Made by a program: the position numbers and the translations under genes. Shown piece after piece: positions 22,077-29,236 of a DNA stretch of 64,000 bases; position 1 is the first letter of the stretch, and every line of letters starts with the position of its first letter. The notes below the pieces were generated by a model. It saw only the letters and a list, made by a program, of their open reading frames with translations, had not been told where the DNA came from and ran no database searches. The DNA is from Myxococcales bacterium (lineage in GTDB: Bacteria; Myxococcota; Myxococcia; Myxococcales; Myxococcaceae). The stretch lies in the NCBI GenBank assembly GCA_020846875.1, contig JADLDB010000065.1:1-64000 (forward strand). Direction: 5' to 3'.

Positions 22077-23846
22077 TCAGCGCTTCTTCTTCTGTTTCCG
22101 GTCCTTCTTGCCGTCGTCGGTCCGGGCGGGCACGCCGGCGGCGCCGGCGAAGATCACCGCGGGCTGCTGCTCGGGAGCGACGGCCGCCTCCACGCCCCAC
22201 CTGGTGAAGAGCCAGGCGATGCCCCACACCGCGAAGAGCGTGGCCAGGGTCATGGTGACGTACTGCTCGTCGAGCCAGCCGCTCATCCACGGCAGCGGGT
22301 GCCAGTTGATGACGTGGGTGAGCATGGTCAGCCCGGCGATCATCATCCCCACCTCGCGCCGCTCCGAGTGCAGCAGCGCGATGCCGGCGAGGAAGCAGTA
22401 GTAGTAGTTGGTCAGCTCCGAGCCGACGACGATGAAGCCGATGCCCAGGGCCGACGCCAGCCACAGCTCCGGGCCGCTCTGCTTGAGCGCCAGCCACACC
22501 AGGACGATCGACGCGGCGAAGACGAGCAGGAAGAGCGGCAGCGCCTGGTGCCACTTCTCCAGGCGTGTCGACTTCCACTTCGCCCAGGGATCGATGGTGC
22601 CGCCCTGCACCGTCTTCTGGCCGATGGTGTCGGGCCGCCAGGACAGCACGGTGCGCAGGCCCATGTGGTTGGTGAGCGGCGTGTTGGCGTGCTTGACGGT
22701 GTTGGTCTTGAACTTCTGCCAGGTGTCCAGCCCGCCGAAGAAGGCCAGCGACGAGCCGAACAGCACCGCCGTGCCCACCGCCCCGCCGGCGACGTACTTG
22801 AGGAAGCGCGGATCGAGCTTCTTGTGGACGCGGAAGTACTCGAAGGCGGCGATCGCCGGGCCGATGGCGACCAGCCCGGGGAACAGGCGCAAGAGCGTCG
22901 CGTACGCGAAAGCGAAGCCGGCGAGGAACGGCTTCTCTTTCTTCAACAGGCAGATCGACGCCACCAGGTAGAAGAGCCAGTCGTGGCGCAGGAAGGCGCC
23001 GCCCGTCCAATAGAAGCGGTTGGGGAAGTTGAGCCCCAGCACCAGCGCGGCCACCGCGAAGGCCCGTGGCCCGAAGGCCCACCAGATGATGAGGAGCGTG
23101 AGCGCCAGGTAGAGCGGATCGAGCAGGTTCAGCTTCGTCAACTGCGCCATCGACGCCGGCCCGGTGTTGGTCAGCGCGATGCCGGCCAGCGTCCAGACGG
23201 GGGTGGCGTTGTAGCCGTGGTCGAGGTGGATCTCTTTCCACCGCGTCTCGTTCACGAAGCCGCGGAAGGTGTTGATGTCCTGCTTGAAGGCGGCCCAGCG
23301 CTCGGGCGAGAAGTGGGCCTTGCAGGCCTGCGGGTCTGCCAGCACCGCGTCGGACTTGACGATGATGTTGGTCCGCAGATCGGTGAAGGTGCGGCGGCGC
23401 ACCTCGTCGGTGCGGCCGGACTCGGCGTCGGCCACCGCGGCGCAGTCGTAGAGGTTCTCGTAGCCGACCTCGGGGAAGTACTTCGCCCCCATGTAGTAGT
23501 GGTACGTGTCCCAGACGTGGACGAAGTTGTTGAAGTGCAGGTGGCCGAAGTTGAAGTAGCCGAAGAAGGCCGACGCCCCCAGCACCACCAGCAGCCGATC
23601 CCGCAGCACCTGCTTGTGGGCCGGCTTGCCCTGCCGCGCCAACTGGTAGCCCCAGGCCATCACCCACAGCGCCGCGCCGCCGATGGCGAACTGCAGCGCC
23701 TGCGCCGAGCTGTCGTTGTCCAGGTTGAAGGGCCGCGCGCCGACGAACTTCACCGCCAGAAGCAGCACCAGCCCCAGCGCGCCCAGGGGGCCCAGGACAT
23801 CCCAGTTGAAGTCGTCCTGCGGCTTTCGGGCGGTGGTGCTCGTCAT
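22077..23846 (-). CDS. polytopic membrane protein, possibly a GT-C-type glycosyltransferase
   Basis: 589 aa with about ten predicted membrane helices. After an N-terminal helix there is a long hydrophilic loop (about 90-230) with HVWDTYHYYMGAKYFPE followed by ENLYDC. That pattern is typical of GT-C membrane glycosyltransferases of the DUF2029/GT87 kind, where an acidic residue sits in the first outer loop. Helices such as LDPLYLALTLLIIWWAFGP and AFAYATLLRLFPGLVAIGPA support a membrane enzyme. The C-terminus ends in a very basic stretch (KKDRKQKKKR). A polyprenyl-phosphate sugar donor is an inference from the family. ATG 23846 has no clear Shine-Dalgarno sequence. Confidence 0.7.
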   Translation of the reverse strand: MTSTTARKPQDDFNWDVLGPLGALGLVLLLAVKFVGARPFNLDNDSSAQALQFAIGGAALWVMAWGYQLARQGKPAHKQVLRDRLLVVLGASAFFGYFNFGHLHFNNFVHVWDTYHYYMGAKYFPEVGYENLYDCAAVADAESGRTDEVRRRTFTDLRTNIIVKSDAVLADPQACKAHFSPERWAAFKQDINTFRGFVNETRWKEIHLDHGYNATPVWTLAGIALTNTGPASMAQLTKLNLLDPLYLALTLLIIWWAFGPRAFAVAALVLGLNFPNRFYWTGGAFLRHDWLFYLVASICLLKKEKPFLAGFAFAYATLLRLFPGLVAIGPAIAAFEYFRVHKKLDPRFLKYVAGGAVGTAVLFGSSLAFFGGLDTWQKFKTNTVKHANTPLTNHMGLRTVLSWRPDTIGQKTVQGGTIDPWAKWKSTRLEKWHQALPLFLLVFAASIVLVWLALKQSGPELWLASALGIGFIVVGSELTNYYYCFLAGIALLHSERREVGMMIAGLTMLTHVINWHPLPWMSGWLDEQYVTMTLATLFAVWGIAWLFTRWGVEAAVAPEQQPAVIFAGAAGVPARTDDGKKDRKQKKKR

Positions 23847-23957
23847 GCGCGGCGCAATGTAGGGAAAACGTGAGGCGGGGCCAAGGCCCGCGGAACTCCT
23901 CGGGTCTTTCCGCGGGGACTGTGAGATCGTCCAGCCTTCCCACGCGTTGGAGGGGGT

Positions 23958-26273
23958 ATGAACCGACTGGTCCTGGCTTTGGTCGTCCTGGCGGCGCCGC
24001 TGGCGTTCGCGCAGGGCATGCTGATTCCCACCGACACCTCGCTGGGCCCGATGGGGATCAAATACCAGCGCGTGTCGGCGCAGATCGTCGACGGCGCAGC
24101 GGTCACGAAGGTGGAGCAGGTCTTCGTGAACTCCTCCAACCGGCAACTGGAGGCGCACTTCGTCTTCCCGCTGCCCAAAGGGGCCGCGCTGCAGGACTTC
24201 TACCTGTGGATCAACGGGAAGAAGACGAAGGGCGAGGTGCTGGAGAAGCAGAAGGCCACGGAGATCTACGAGGGGATCGTCCGGCGCCTGCAGGATCCCG
24301 GGCTGCTCGAGTACATCGACACCGATGCCTTCCGCGCGCGCGTCTTCCCGGTGCCGGCCAACGGGGAGCAGAAGATCGAGCTGTCCTTCTCGCAGGTGCT
24401 GGACTTCACCGGCGGGCTCTACCAGTACCACTACCCGCTGGGCGCCGGTTCCCGCGGGGCGCCGCGCCTCAACGTGAAGCAGGACTTCGTCTTCTCCGCG
24501 TCGATCAAGTCGAAGACGCCGCTGCGCAGCATCTACTCCCCCACCCACCGGATCGGGGTGTCGCGGAAGAATGACAACGACGCGGTCGCCGGCCTGGAGA
24601 TGGGCCCCGGCACCGACATCTCGAAGGATCTCGATCTCTTCTACACCGTGTCCGACAAGGCGGTGGGCCTCACGCTGCTCTCGCACCGGCCCGACCTCGA
24701 GCAGCCCGGCTTCTTCATGGCGCTCATCTCGCCGAAGACGGACACCAAGGCGGACGAGGTGATCGCCAAGCGGATCACCTTCGTCATGGACACCTCGGGC
24801 TCGATGATGGGGGAGCGGATCAAGCTGGCGCGCGACTCGCTCAAGTACTGCGTGCAGAGGCTGAACCCGAAGGACGAGTTCAACGTGATCCGCTTCTCCA
24901 CCGACGTGGAGGCGCTGTTCGAGAAGCCCCAGGCGGCCAGCGAGGCCAACGTGAAGAAGGCGCTGGACTTCGTGAGCGGGCTGGAGGCCATCGGCGGCAC
25001 GGCCATCGACGACGCCCTGGCCCGCGCGCTCAAGGACGCGGAAGGGAAGGGCGATCGCCCCCACATGGTGATGTTCATCACCGACGGCCACCCCACGGTG
25101 GGCGAGACGGAGGAGGGCGCGATCGCCACCCGGGCGAAGTCGTCCAACAAGGGCAGCCGGGTGTTCACCTTCGGCGTGGGTGACGATCTGAATGCGCGCC
25201 TGCTCGATCGCATCGCCGAGGACGGCGCGGGCACCTCCGACTTCGTCCGCGACGGCAAGGACTTCGAGGTGAAGATCGGCGGCTTCTACGACAAGGTGGC
25301 CAACCCGGTGCTGTCGGACGTGGCGCTCGATCTGGCCGCCTTCGGCGCCTACGACGTGTACCCCAGGCGCCTGGGCGATCTGTTCAAGGGCCAGCAGCTC
25401 GTGGTGATGGGCCGCTACCGCACCCCGAAAGAGTCCACCGTCGTCCTGTCCGGCTCCGTCAACGGAAAGAAGACGGTGTTCGAGTTCCGCGGCGAGATGG
25501 TGAAGGACGGGAAGGGCTTCGACTTCGTCCCGCGGCTGTGGGCGATCCGCAAGGTGGGCTACCTGCTGGAGTCGATCCGGCTCAACGGCGAGAAGGCCGA
25601 GCTCAAGGACGAGATCGTCTCCCTCGGCAAGAAGTACGGCATCGTCACCCCGTACACCTCGTACCTGGTGGTGGAGGACACGCCGATGCCAGTGGCGCGC
25701 AACCAGCCGCCTCCGCCGCCGCGCCCGTGGGATCGCCCGATGGAGGAGGCCCGCCGCGAGGCGCCCAAGGGGGCCGGGGGCAGCTTCCTCGAGAGCCGGC
25801 CTGGCTCGTCAGCCAGCGCGCCTGCGCCGACCGCCGCCGCAGAGCCGGAGGCCGATGACTTCGCGAGCGGCTTCGGCCGGGGCGGCTTCGCCCAGTCCGG
25901 CGCCGCGAAGAAGTCGCTCGAGGCGTCCGGCGGCAAGGACGCGATCGCCGCGTCCAAGGCGGTGCGCAAGATGAAGGACGAGGAGGTGGCGGGCCGCGTC
26001 AACGAGCCGGTGCGCACCGCGTCGGGCCGCACCTTCATCTACCGCGACGGCGGGTGGATCGACTCCGAGGCCCAGGGCGGCACCGCGAAGCAGCTCAAGG
26101 TGAAGTACCTGTCCGACGCGTACTTCGCGCTCTTGAAGGCCCGGCCGGATCTGAAGGCCGCGCTGGCCCTGTCCGATCGCCTGGTGATCGTCGTGGCGAA
26201 GGGCAAGAGCGTGATCATCGATCCCGCCGGCGGAGAGACGAAGCCGGACGCGGTGGCGGCCTTCCTCAAGTAG
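23958..26273 (+). CDS. exported VIT and von Willebrand factor A domain protein
   Basis: 771 aa. Signal peptide (1-18, AFA), a VIT domain (about 20-160, with HFVFPLPKGAALQDFYLWING and YEGIVRRLQDPGLLEY), then a vWA domain (about 270-440). The metal-ion site DTSGS (Asp278, Ser280, Ser282) is intact. The rest holds a beta-rich region and a Pro-rich and Ala-rich stretch (about 575-640). Proteins with this pair of domains resemble the heavy chains of inter-alpha-trypsin inhibitor and are thought to bind proteins through the metal site. The start is well supported by GGAGGGGGT before ATG 23958. Its role in this organism is not known. Confidence 0.92.
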   Translation: MNRLVLALVVLAAPLAFAQGMLIPTDTSLGPMGIKYQRVSAQIVDGAAVTKVEQVFVNSSNRQLEAHFVFPLPKGAALQDFYLWINGKKTKGEVLEKQKATEIYEGIVRRLQDPGLLEYIDTDAFRARVFPVPANGEQKIELSFSQVLDFTGGLYQYHYPLGAGSRGAPRLNVKQDFVFSASIKSKTPLRSIYSPTHRIGVSRKNDNDAVAGLEMGPGTDISKDLDLFYTVSDKAVGLTLLSHRPDLEQPGFFMALISPKTDTKADEVIAKRITFVMDTSGSMMGERIKLARDSLKYCVQRLNPKDEFNVIRFSTDVEALFEKPQAASEANVKKALDFVSGLEAIGGTAIDDALARALKDAEGKGDRPHMVMFITDGHPTVGETEEGAIATRAKSSNKGSRVFTFGVGDDLNARLLDRIAEDGAGTSDFVRDGKDFEVKIGGFYDKVANPVLSDVALDLAAFGAYDVYPRRLGDLFKGQQLVVMGRYRTPKESTVVLSGSVNGKKTVFEFRGEMVKDGKGFDFVPRLWAIRKVGYLLESIRLNGEKAELKDEIVSLGKKYGIVTPYTSYLVVEDTPMPVARNQPPPPPRPWDRPMEEARREAPKGAGGSFLESRPGSSASAPAPTAAAEPEADDFASGFGRGGFAQSGAAKKSLEASGGKDAIAASKAVRKMKDEEVAGRVNEPVRTASGRTFIYRDGGWIDSEAQGGTAKQLKVKYLSDAYFALLKARPDLKAALALSDRLVIVVAKGKSVIIDPAGGETKPDAVAAFLK

Positions 26274-26317
26274 CGCGTGGAGGCGCGGCCGGTCTCTCTC
26301 GCGGGGGGCCGGCCTCG

Positions 26318-27184
26318 TCACACCCGCAGCGCCAGCACGTCGCACTTCGCGTGGTTGAGCAGCCACTCGGCCACGCTGCCCACGAAGAGGCGCTGCAGCC
26401 GCTTCTTCTCGTGCCGGCCCACCACCAGCAGCTCCACGTTCCGCTGGCGCACGGCCTCCAGCACCAAGAGGCGCGGATCTCCCGGCTGGGCCACGGTGAG
26501 CGCGTCGAGGCCCGTCTTCTTGAGCAGCGCGGCCAGCTCATCCTGCGCGCCCTGGAGGAAGTCCTCCCGGTAGGAGCGGGTGAGCTCGCCGGTCATCGTC
26601 ACATACTCCTCGAAGGGCACGCGGGAGGCGTGGAAGACGGTGACGTCGTTGGCCAGGGCCAGCATCGGCCGCGCCGCCTTCACCAACTCGGAAGAGGAGC
26701 GCCGGAGATCCACCGCCACCAGGGCGCGATCCCAGGGCTTGTCCGCGGGCAGTTGCGCCAGCAGCACGGGCACGTCGCCCGCGCGCACCACCTTCTGCGC
26801 GGTCGAGCCCATGAACAGATCCGCCACCGGCCGCCGGCCGTGCCGGCCCAGCACCACCACGTCCGCCTCCACCGTGTGAGCGCGCTTGATGATCTGCTGG
26901 GAGGCGTCGCCTTCCAGCACGTCGGTGGCGAGCTGCGCCGGCGACAGCCCGCGCGCCCGGGCCAGCCCCACCACCCGCGCCACCGCCTTCTCCAGGCTGC
27001 GCTCGGCTTCCTCGATGGCCAGCTTGCGCAGCTTTCCGGGGATGTCGTCGGGCAGGACGTGGATGAGGGTCAGCCTGGCCTTCGGCCCCAGCGGCAGGTG
27101 CAGGGCGCGCTCGAGCGCCTGCTGGGCTCCCGGCGAGAAGTCCGTCGGCACCACCACGCTGGACAGCGGCTTCACCCGGACCAT
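26318..27184 (-). CDS. universal stress protein with two UspA domains
   Basis: 288 aa. Two tandem UspA domains (about 5-145 and 150-288). The first has the ATP-binding type signature (VVLGRHGRRPVADLFMGSTA, then VLLA); the second has VVGRHEKKRLQRLFVGSVA and ends DVLALRV. Such proteins are made in stress and stationary phase and bind adenine nucleotides. ATG 27184 has an excellent GGGAGG seven bases upstream; the frame is open further but that part lies in the repeat and leader region. The 48-bp direct repeat 27198-27245 begins just 14 bases before this start, so it lies within the promoter region of this gene. Confidence 0.93.
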   Translation of the reverse strand: MVRVKPLSSVVVPTDFSPGAQQALERALHLPLGPKARLTLIHVLPDDIPGKLRKLAIEEAERSLEKAVARVVGLARARGLSPAQLATDVLEGDASQQIIKRAHTVEADVVVLGRHGRRPVADLFMGSTAQKVVRAGDVPVLLAQLPADKPWDRALVAVDLRRSSSELVKAARPMLALANDVTVFHASRVPFEEYVTMTGELTRSYREDFLQGAQDELAALLKKTGLDALTVAQPGDPRLLVLEAVRQRNVELLVVGRHEKKRLQRLFVGSVAEWLLNHAKCDVLALRV

Positions 27185-27197
27185 GAGTCCCTCCCTG

Positions 27198-27245
27198 GCC
27201 CCGCTTCGTAGCACCGGGACGGCCGTGGTCCGCGACGAATCCCGG
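27198..27245 (+). repeat. left copy of a 48-bp direct repeat flanking the RiPP-like cassette
   Basis: Aligns without gaps to 29103-29150 with 44 of 48 bases identical (mismatches at repeat positions 8, 12, 20 and 31). The last 17 bases, TCCGCGACGAATCCCGG, are identical in both copies. The two copies are 1905 bases apart and enclose exactly two genes. They may be a target-site duplication, an att-like duplication, or the trace of a segmental duplication. Confidence 0.9.
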
Positions 27246-27368
27246 GTCGCTCCGTCATCGACGTCTTTGCCTGCGTACGCGTTGAACCCCTGGTTCGGCG
27301 CTTCGCCAGTCACTCTGAGATTGATTGGGACTCCGCCAGCGCTGGTGCTGAAGAGCAACTCATTCACA

Positions 27369-27397
27369 TTGACTTGTTTACGTCAGGCAACTACGTT
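27369..27397 (+). promoter_or_regulatory. candidate sigma-70 promoter of the Thr-rich peptide gene
   Basis: TTGACT (27369-27374), a 17-base spacer, and TACGTT (27392-27397). The -35 box matches five of six consensus bases; the -10 box matches three. A transcript from here would have a leader of about 25-30 bases. The surrounding 27301-27420 is about half A+T by my count, far richer than the rest of the window. Confidence 0.4.
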
Positions 27398-27430
27398 CAC
27401 CGCTCATTCAGGATCGTCAGGAGGAGAGCC

Positions 27431-27790
27431 GTGGCTCGCGTCGTGACTGTGGATGAGCTGGTCGGCCGCGCGACGACCGACAGGGGGTTTGCGCAGGCGT
27501 TGTACGAATGGGCCACGGGAGTCGGCGGGCGTGTCCCAGGGGCCGAGGTGTTCGACGAGCTCCCCTCTCATCCCGGCGCGCTCGCCTTGATGCAGCCGGC
27601 GGCCCTGGCCAAGACGAAGTTTCCGACGCTGCTGACCCTTACCACGCTGACCAGCACGTTCACCGCCAGCTTGACGACGATGGTCTGCACCTTCACGACC
27701 TTCACGACGACGACCACCACGACCTCCGCGACGACGACCACCGGACCAGCGGAACCTCCGAAGGAGCCTCCCAAGGAGTCCAAGGACTGA
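27431..27790 (+). CDS. threonine-rich RiPP precursor-like peptide
   Basis: 119 aa. Residues 1-61 look like a leader: VDELVGRATTDRGFAQALYE resembles the LxxRAxxDxxFxxxL motif of NHLP/Nif11-type leader peptides. Residues 66-104 look like a core: 23 Thr and 3 Ser in 39 positions, with runs of seven and four Thr, a few Leu and Phe, and a single Cys (Cys86). A Pro-Glu-Lys tail follows (GPAEPPKEPPKESKD). Thr codons mix ACG and ACC, so this is not a simple DNA repeat. The GTG start has AGGAGG six bases upstream. The stop codon overlaps the ATG of the next gene by one base, which couples translation to the enzyme. I infer the Thr residues are phosphorylated and dehydrated by that enzyme. A secreted mucin-like Thr-rich protein is less likely since there is no signal peptide. 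Confidence 0.75.
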   Translation: MARVVTVDELVGRATTDRGFAQALYEWATGVGGRVPGAEVFDELPSHPGALALMQPAALAKTKFPTLLTLTTLTSTFTASLTTMVCTFTTFTTTTTTTSATTTTGPAEPPKEPPKESKD

Positions 27791-29124
27791 TGGGTTGGCA
27801 GGAGGAGCGCCGGCGGCTGTCTGAGGAATGGACGGCGCTGGTTGCGCAGCAACTCCCCTGCGCCCCAGAGAATTCTCCCTGGCGTTTCCGCCGCCCCCCT
27901 CAGTCCGGCGAACCGGAAGAGGGTTTCAAGCTGCACCTCTCGGCCACCGTTCGCACCGCCTCCGAGGTCTTGAGGCGGGCCGTCCGCGTCATCGACCCGG
28001 TGCAATGCAAGGCCCCTGGCACCCTCGAGCTGGTGAGCCAGCTGAATTGCGGCCTGTTCTTTGGCTACTCGCAGATTGGGAAGGTCGTCACCGTCTACCC
28101 TCGCTCGGTGGCGGAGGCGATGACGCTGGCGGAGGCGCTGCGCGAGGCGACGGCCGATGTTCCCGGCCCCGACGTACCCTTCGACAACTACTTTGGCGGG
28201 CGGGTCTTCTACCGGTGGGGCTCCTTCTCCCTTCACCTGCGGGAGGGGGACGGTGAGGTCCCGGCGATTCGAGGTCCGGACGGAAAGCCGACGCCCGACG
28301 TCAAGGCGCCAGGCAGGGCGGTGCCCCCGTTCATCGGCGATCCGTTCGCGGCCAGAGCCGCGCCGTCAACCCCTCCCTCCGCGCTGCGGCTGCTGAGGGC
28401 GTACGAGTGCTTGTCCCAACGCGGGAAAGGAGGCGTCTACCGCGCGCTGGACCTCTCGGTGGTGCCCGCCCGCGTGTGCGTCCTCAAGGAGGGCCGGCGG
28501 CACGGCGAAACGGAGTGGGACGGCACGGACGGCTTCGAGCGCCTGGAGCGGGAACGGACAGCGCTCGTGCGGCTCGAGGCGGCGGGCCTCGGCGTGCCGC
28601 GCGTTCTGGATTCCCTCGCCGTGGACGGGCGGCGCTACCTCGCGCTGGAGCACATCGCTGGACGCACTCTGGCAGAGGAAGCGGCGACGTGGGCACCCCA
28701 CGCCCGGGAAGAGGCGTCCTGTCGCGCCGGGCGCGAGCTGGCGAAGCACCTGAGCGCCATCCACGGCTGCGGGCTGGCGTGGCGCGACTTGAAACCGACC
28801 AACGTCGTGGTGTCCGAGGTCACCGGCGCGCTGGTGCCGCTTGACTTCGAAGGCGCCTGCGAACGCGACGACGCGTCGGCGCCGCCCTGGGGAACGGCGG
28901 CCTACCTGCCGCCTCGCGATCCCCCCGGCCACTGGGCCGCCCAAGACGTGTACGCGCTGGGGCTGACGGTGGCCCGCATGCTGCAACCCGAGGTGGAGCC
29001 CCCCCGGCTGCCCGAGCCGCTGGCGCCGCTGCTCGCGGCGGATCCCCTGCGGCGCCCGTCTGCCGAGGACGCCGTCGAGCTCCTGCTCACATGGAAGGAA
29101 GAGCCCCGCGTCGCAGCACCGTGA
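27790..29124 (+). CDS. class III lanthipeptide synthetase-like enzyme: lyase and kinase domains, no cyclase
   Basis: 444 aa. The N-terminal part (about 40-145) matches the phosphothreonine/serine lyase domain of LanKC enzymes: GFKLHLSAT (Lys47, His49), KVVTVYPRS (Tyr103-Arg105) and VFYRWGSFS. The kinase domain (about 200-430) has a glycine-rich loop QRGKGGVYRAL, Lys233 in VLKEG, WRDLKPTN (Asp333, Asn338, with Trp in place of the usual His) and DFEGA (Asp352) in place of DFG, a change also seen in class III enzymes. Full LanKC proteins continue with a LanC-like cyclase of about 350-400 residues; here the frame ends directly after the kinase. Predicted reaction: NTP-dependent phosphorylation of Thr/Ser, then elimination to dehydrobutyrine/dehydroalanine, with no enzymatic ring closure. 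Its last seven codons lie inside the right direct repeat. Confidence 0.82.
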   Translation: MGWQEERRRLSEEWTALVAQQLPCAPENSPWRFRRPPQSGEPEEGFKLHLSATVRTASEVLRRAVRVIDPVQCKAPGTLELVSQLNCGLFFGYSQIGKVVTVYPRSVAEAMTLAEALREATADVPGPDVPFDNYFGGRVFYRWGSFSLHLREGDGEVPAIRGPDGKPTPDVKAPGRAVPPFIGDPFAARAAPSTPPSALRLLRAYECLSQRGKGGVYRALDLSVVPARVCVLKEGRRHGETEWDGTDGFERLERERTALVRLEAAGLGVPRVLDSLAVDGRRYLALEHIAGRTLAEEAATWAPHAREEASCRAGRELAKHLSAIHGCGLAWRDLKPTNVVVSEVTGALVPLDFEGACERDDASAPPWGTAAYLPPRDPPGHWAAQDVYALGLTVARMLQPEVEPPRLPEPLAPLLAADPLRRPSAEDAVELLLTWKEEPRVAAP

Positions 29125-29150
29125 CGGCCGTGCTCCGCGACGAATCCCGG
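29103..29150 (+). repeat. right copy of the 48-bp direct repeat
   Basis: Partner of 27198-27245 (44 of 48 identical). It contains the last seven codons and the stop of the lanthipeptide synthetase-like gene, so the gene ends within the repeated sequence. Immediately downstream lies the promoter-like site of the next lipoprotein gene. Confidence 0.9.
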
Positions 29151-29154
29151 ATGG

Positions 29155-29183
29155 TTGGACTCGCTCCGGTGCGGGGGTATGGT
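29155..29183 (+). promoter_or_regulatory. candidate sigma-70 promoter of the giant lipoprotein gene
   Basis: TTGGAC (29155-29160), a 17-base spacer and TATGGT (29178-29183), about 54 bases before ATG 29237. Matches are four of six at each box. It starts five bases after the right direct repeat. Confidence 0.4.
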
Positions 29184-29236
29184 CCGCACCCACCAAGGCG
29201 TGGCCGACGCCTCGAAGCGACTGGACGTCAACCACC

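Noticed and set aside
26318-27367. Longer start for the universal stress protein (up to 27367)
   Set aside because: The extra part lies in the direct repeat and leader, has no conserved sequence, and ATG 27184 has a strong Shine-Dalgarno site.
27374-27430. Upstream TTG start for the Thr-rich peptide, adding 19 residues
   Set aside because: GTG 27431 has a strong AGGAGG six bases before it. The TTG lies inside the promoter-like sequence.
27790-29124. Ordinary eukaryotic-like Ser/Thr kinase
   Set aside because: The N-terminal 145 residues match the LanKC lyase motifs, the DFG is replaced by DFE, and the gene overlaps the Thr-rich peptide gene. An ordinary kinase would explain none of these.
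29103-29150. Right direct repeat as a simple promoter duplicate with no insertion
   Set aside because: Not excluded but less likely: the repeat includes the end of the enzyme gene and encloses the cassette exactly, which favours insertion or segmental duplication.
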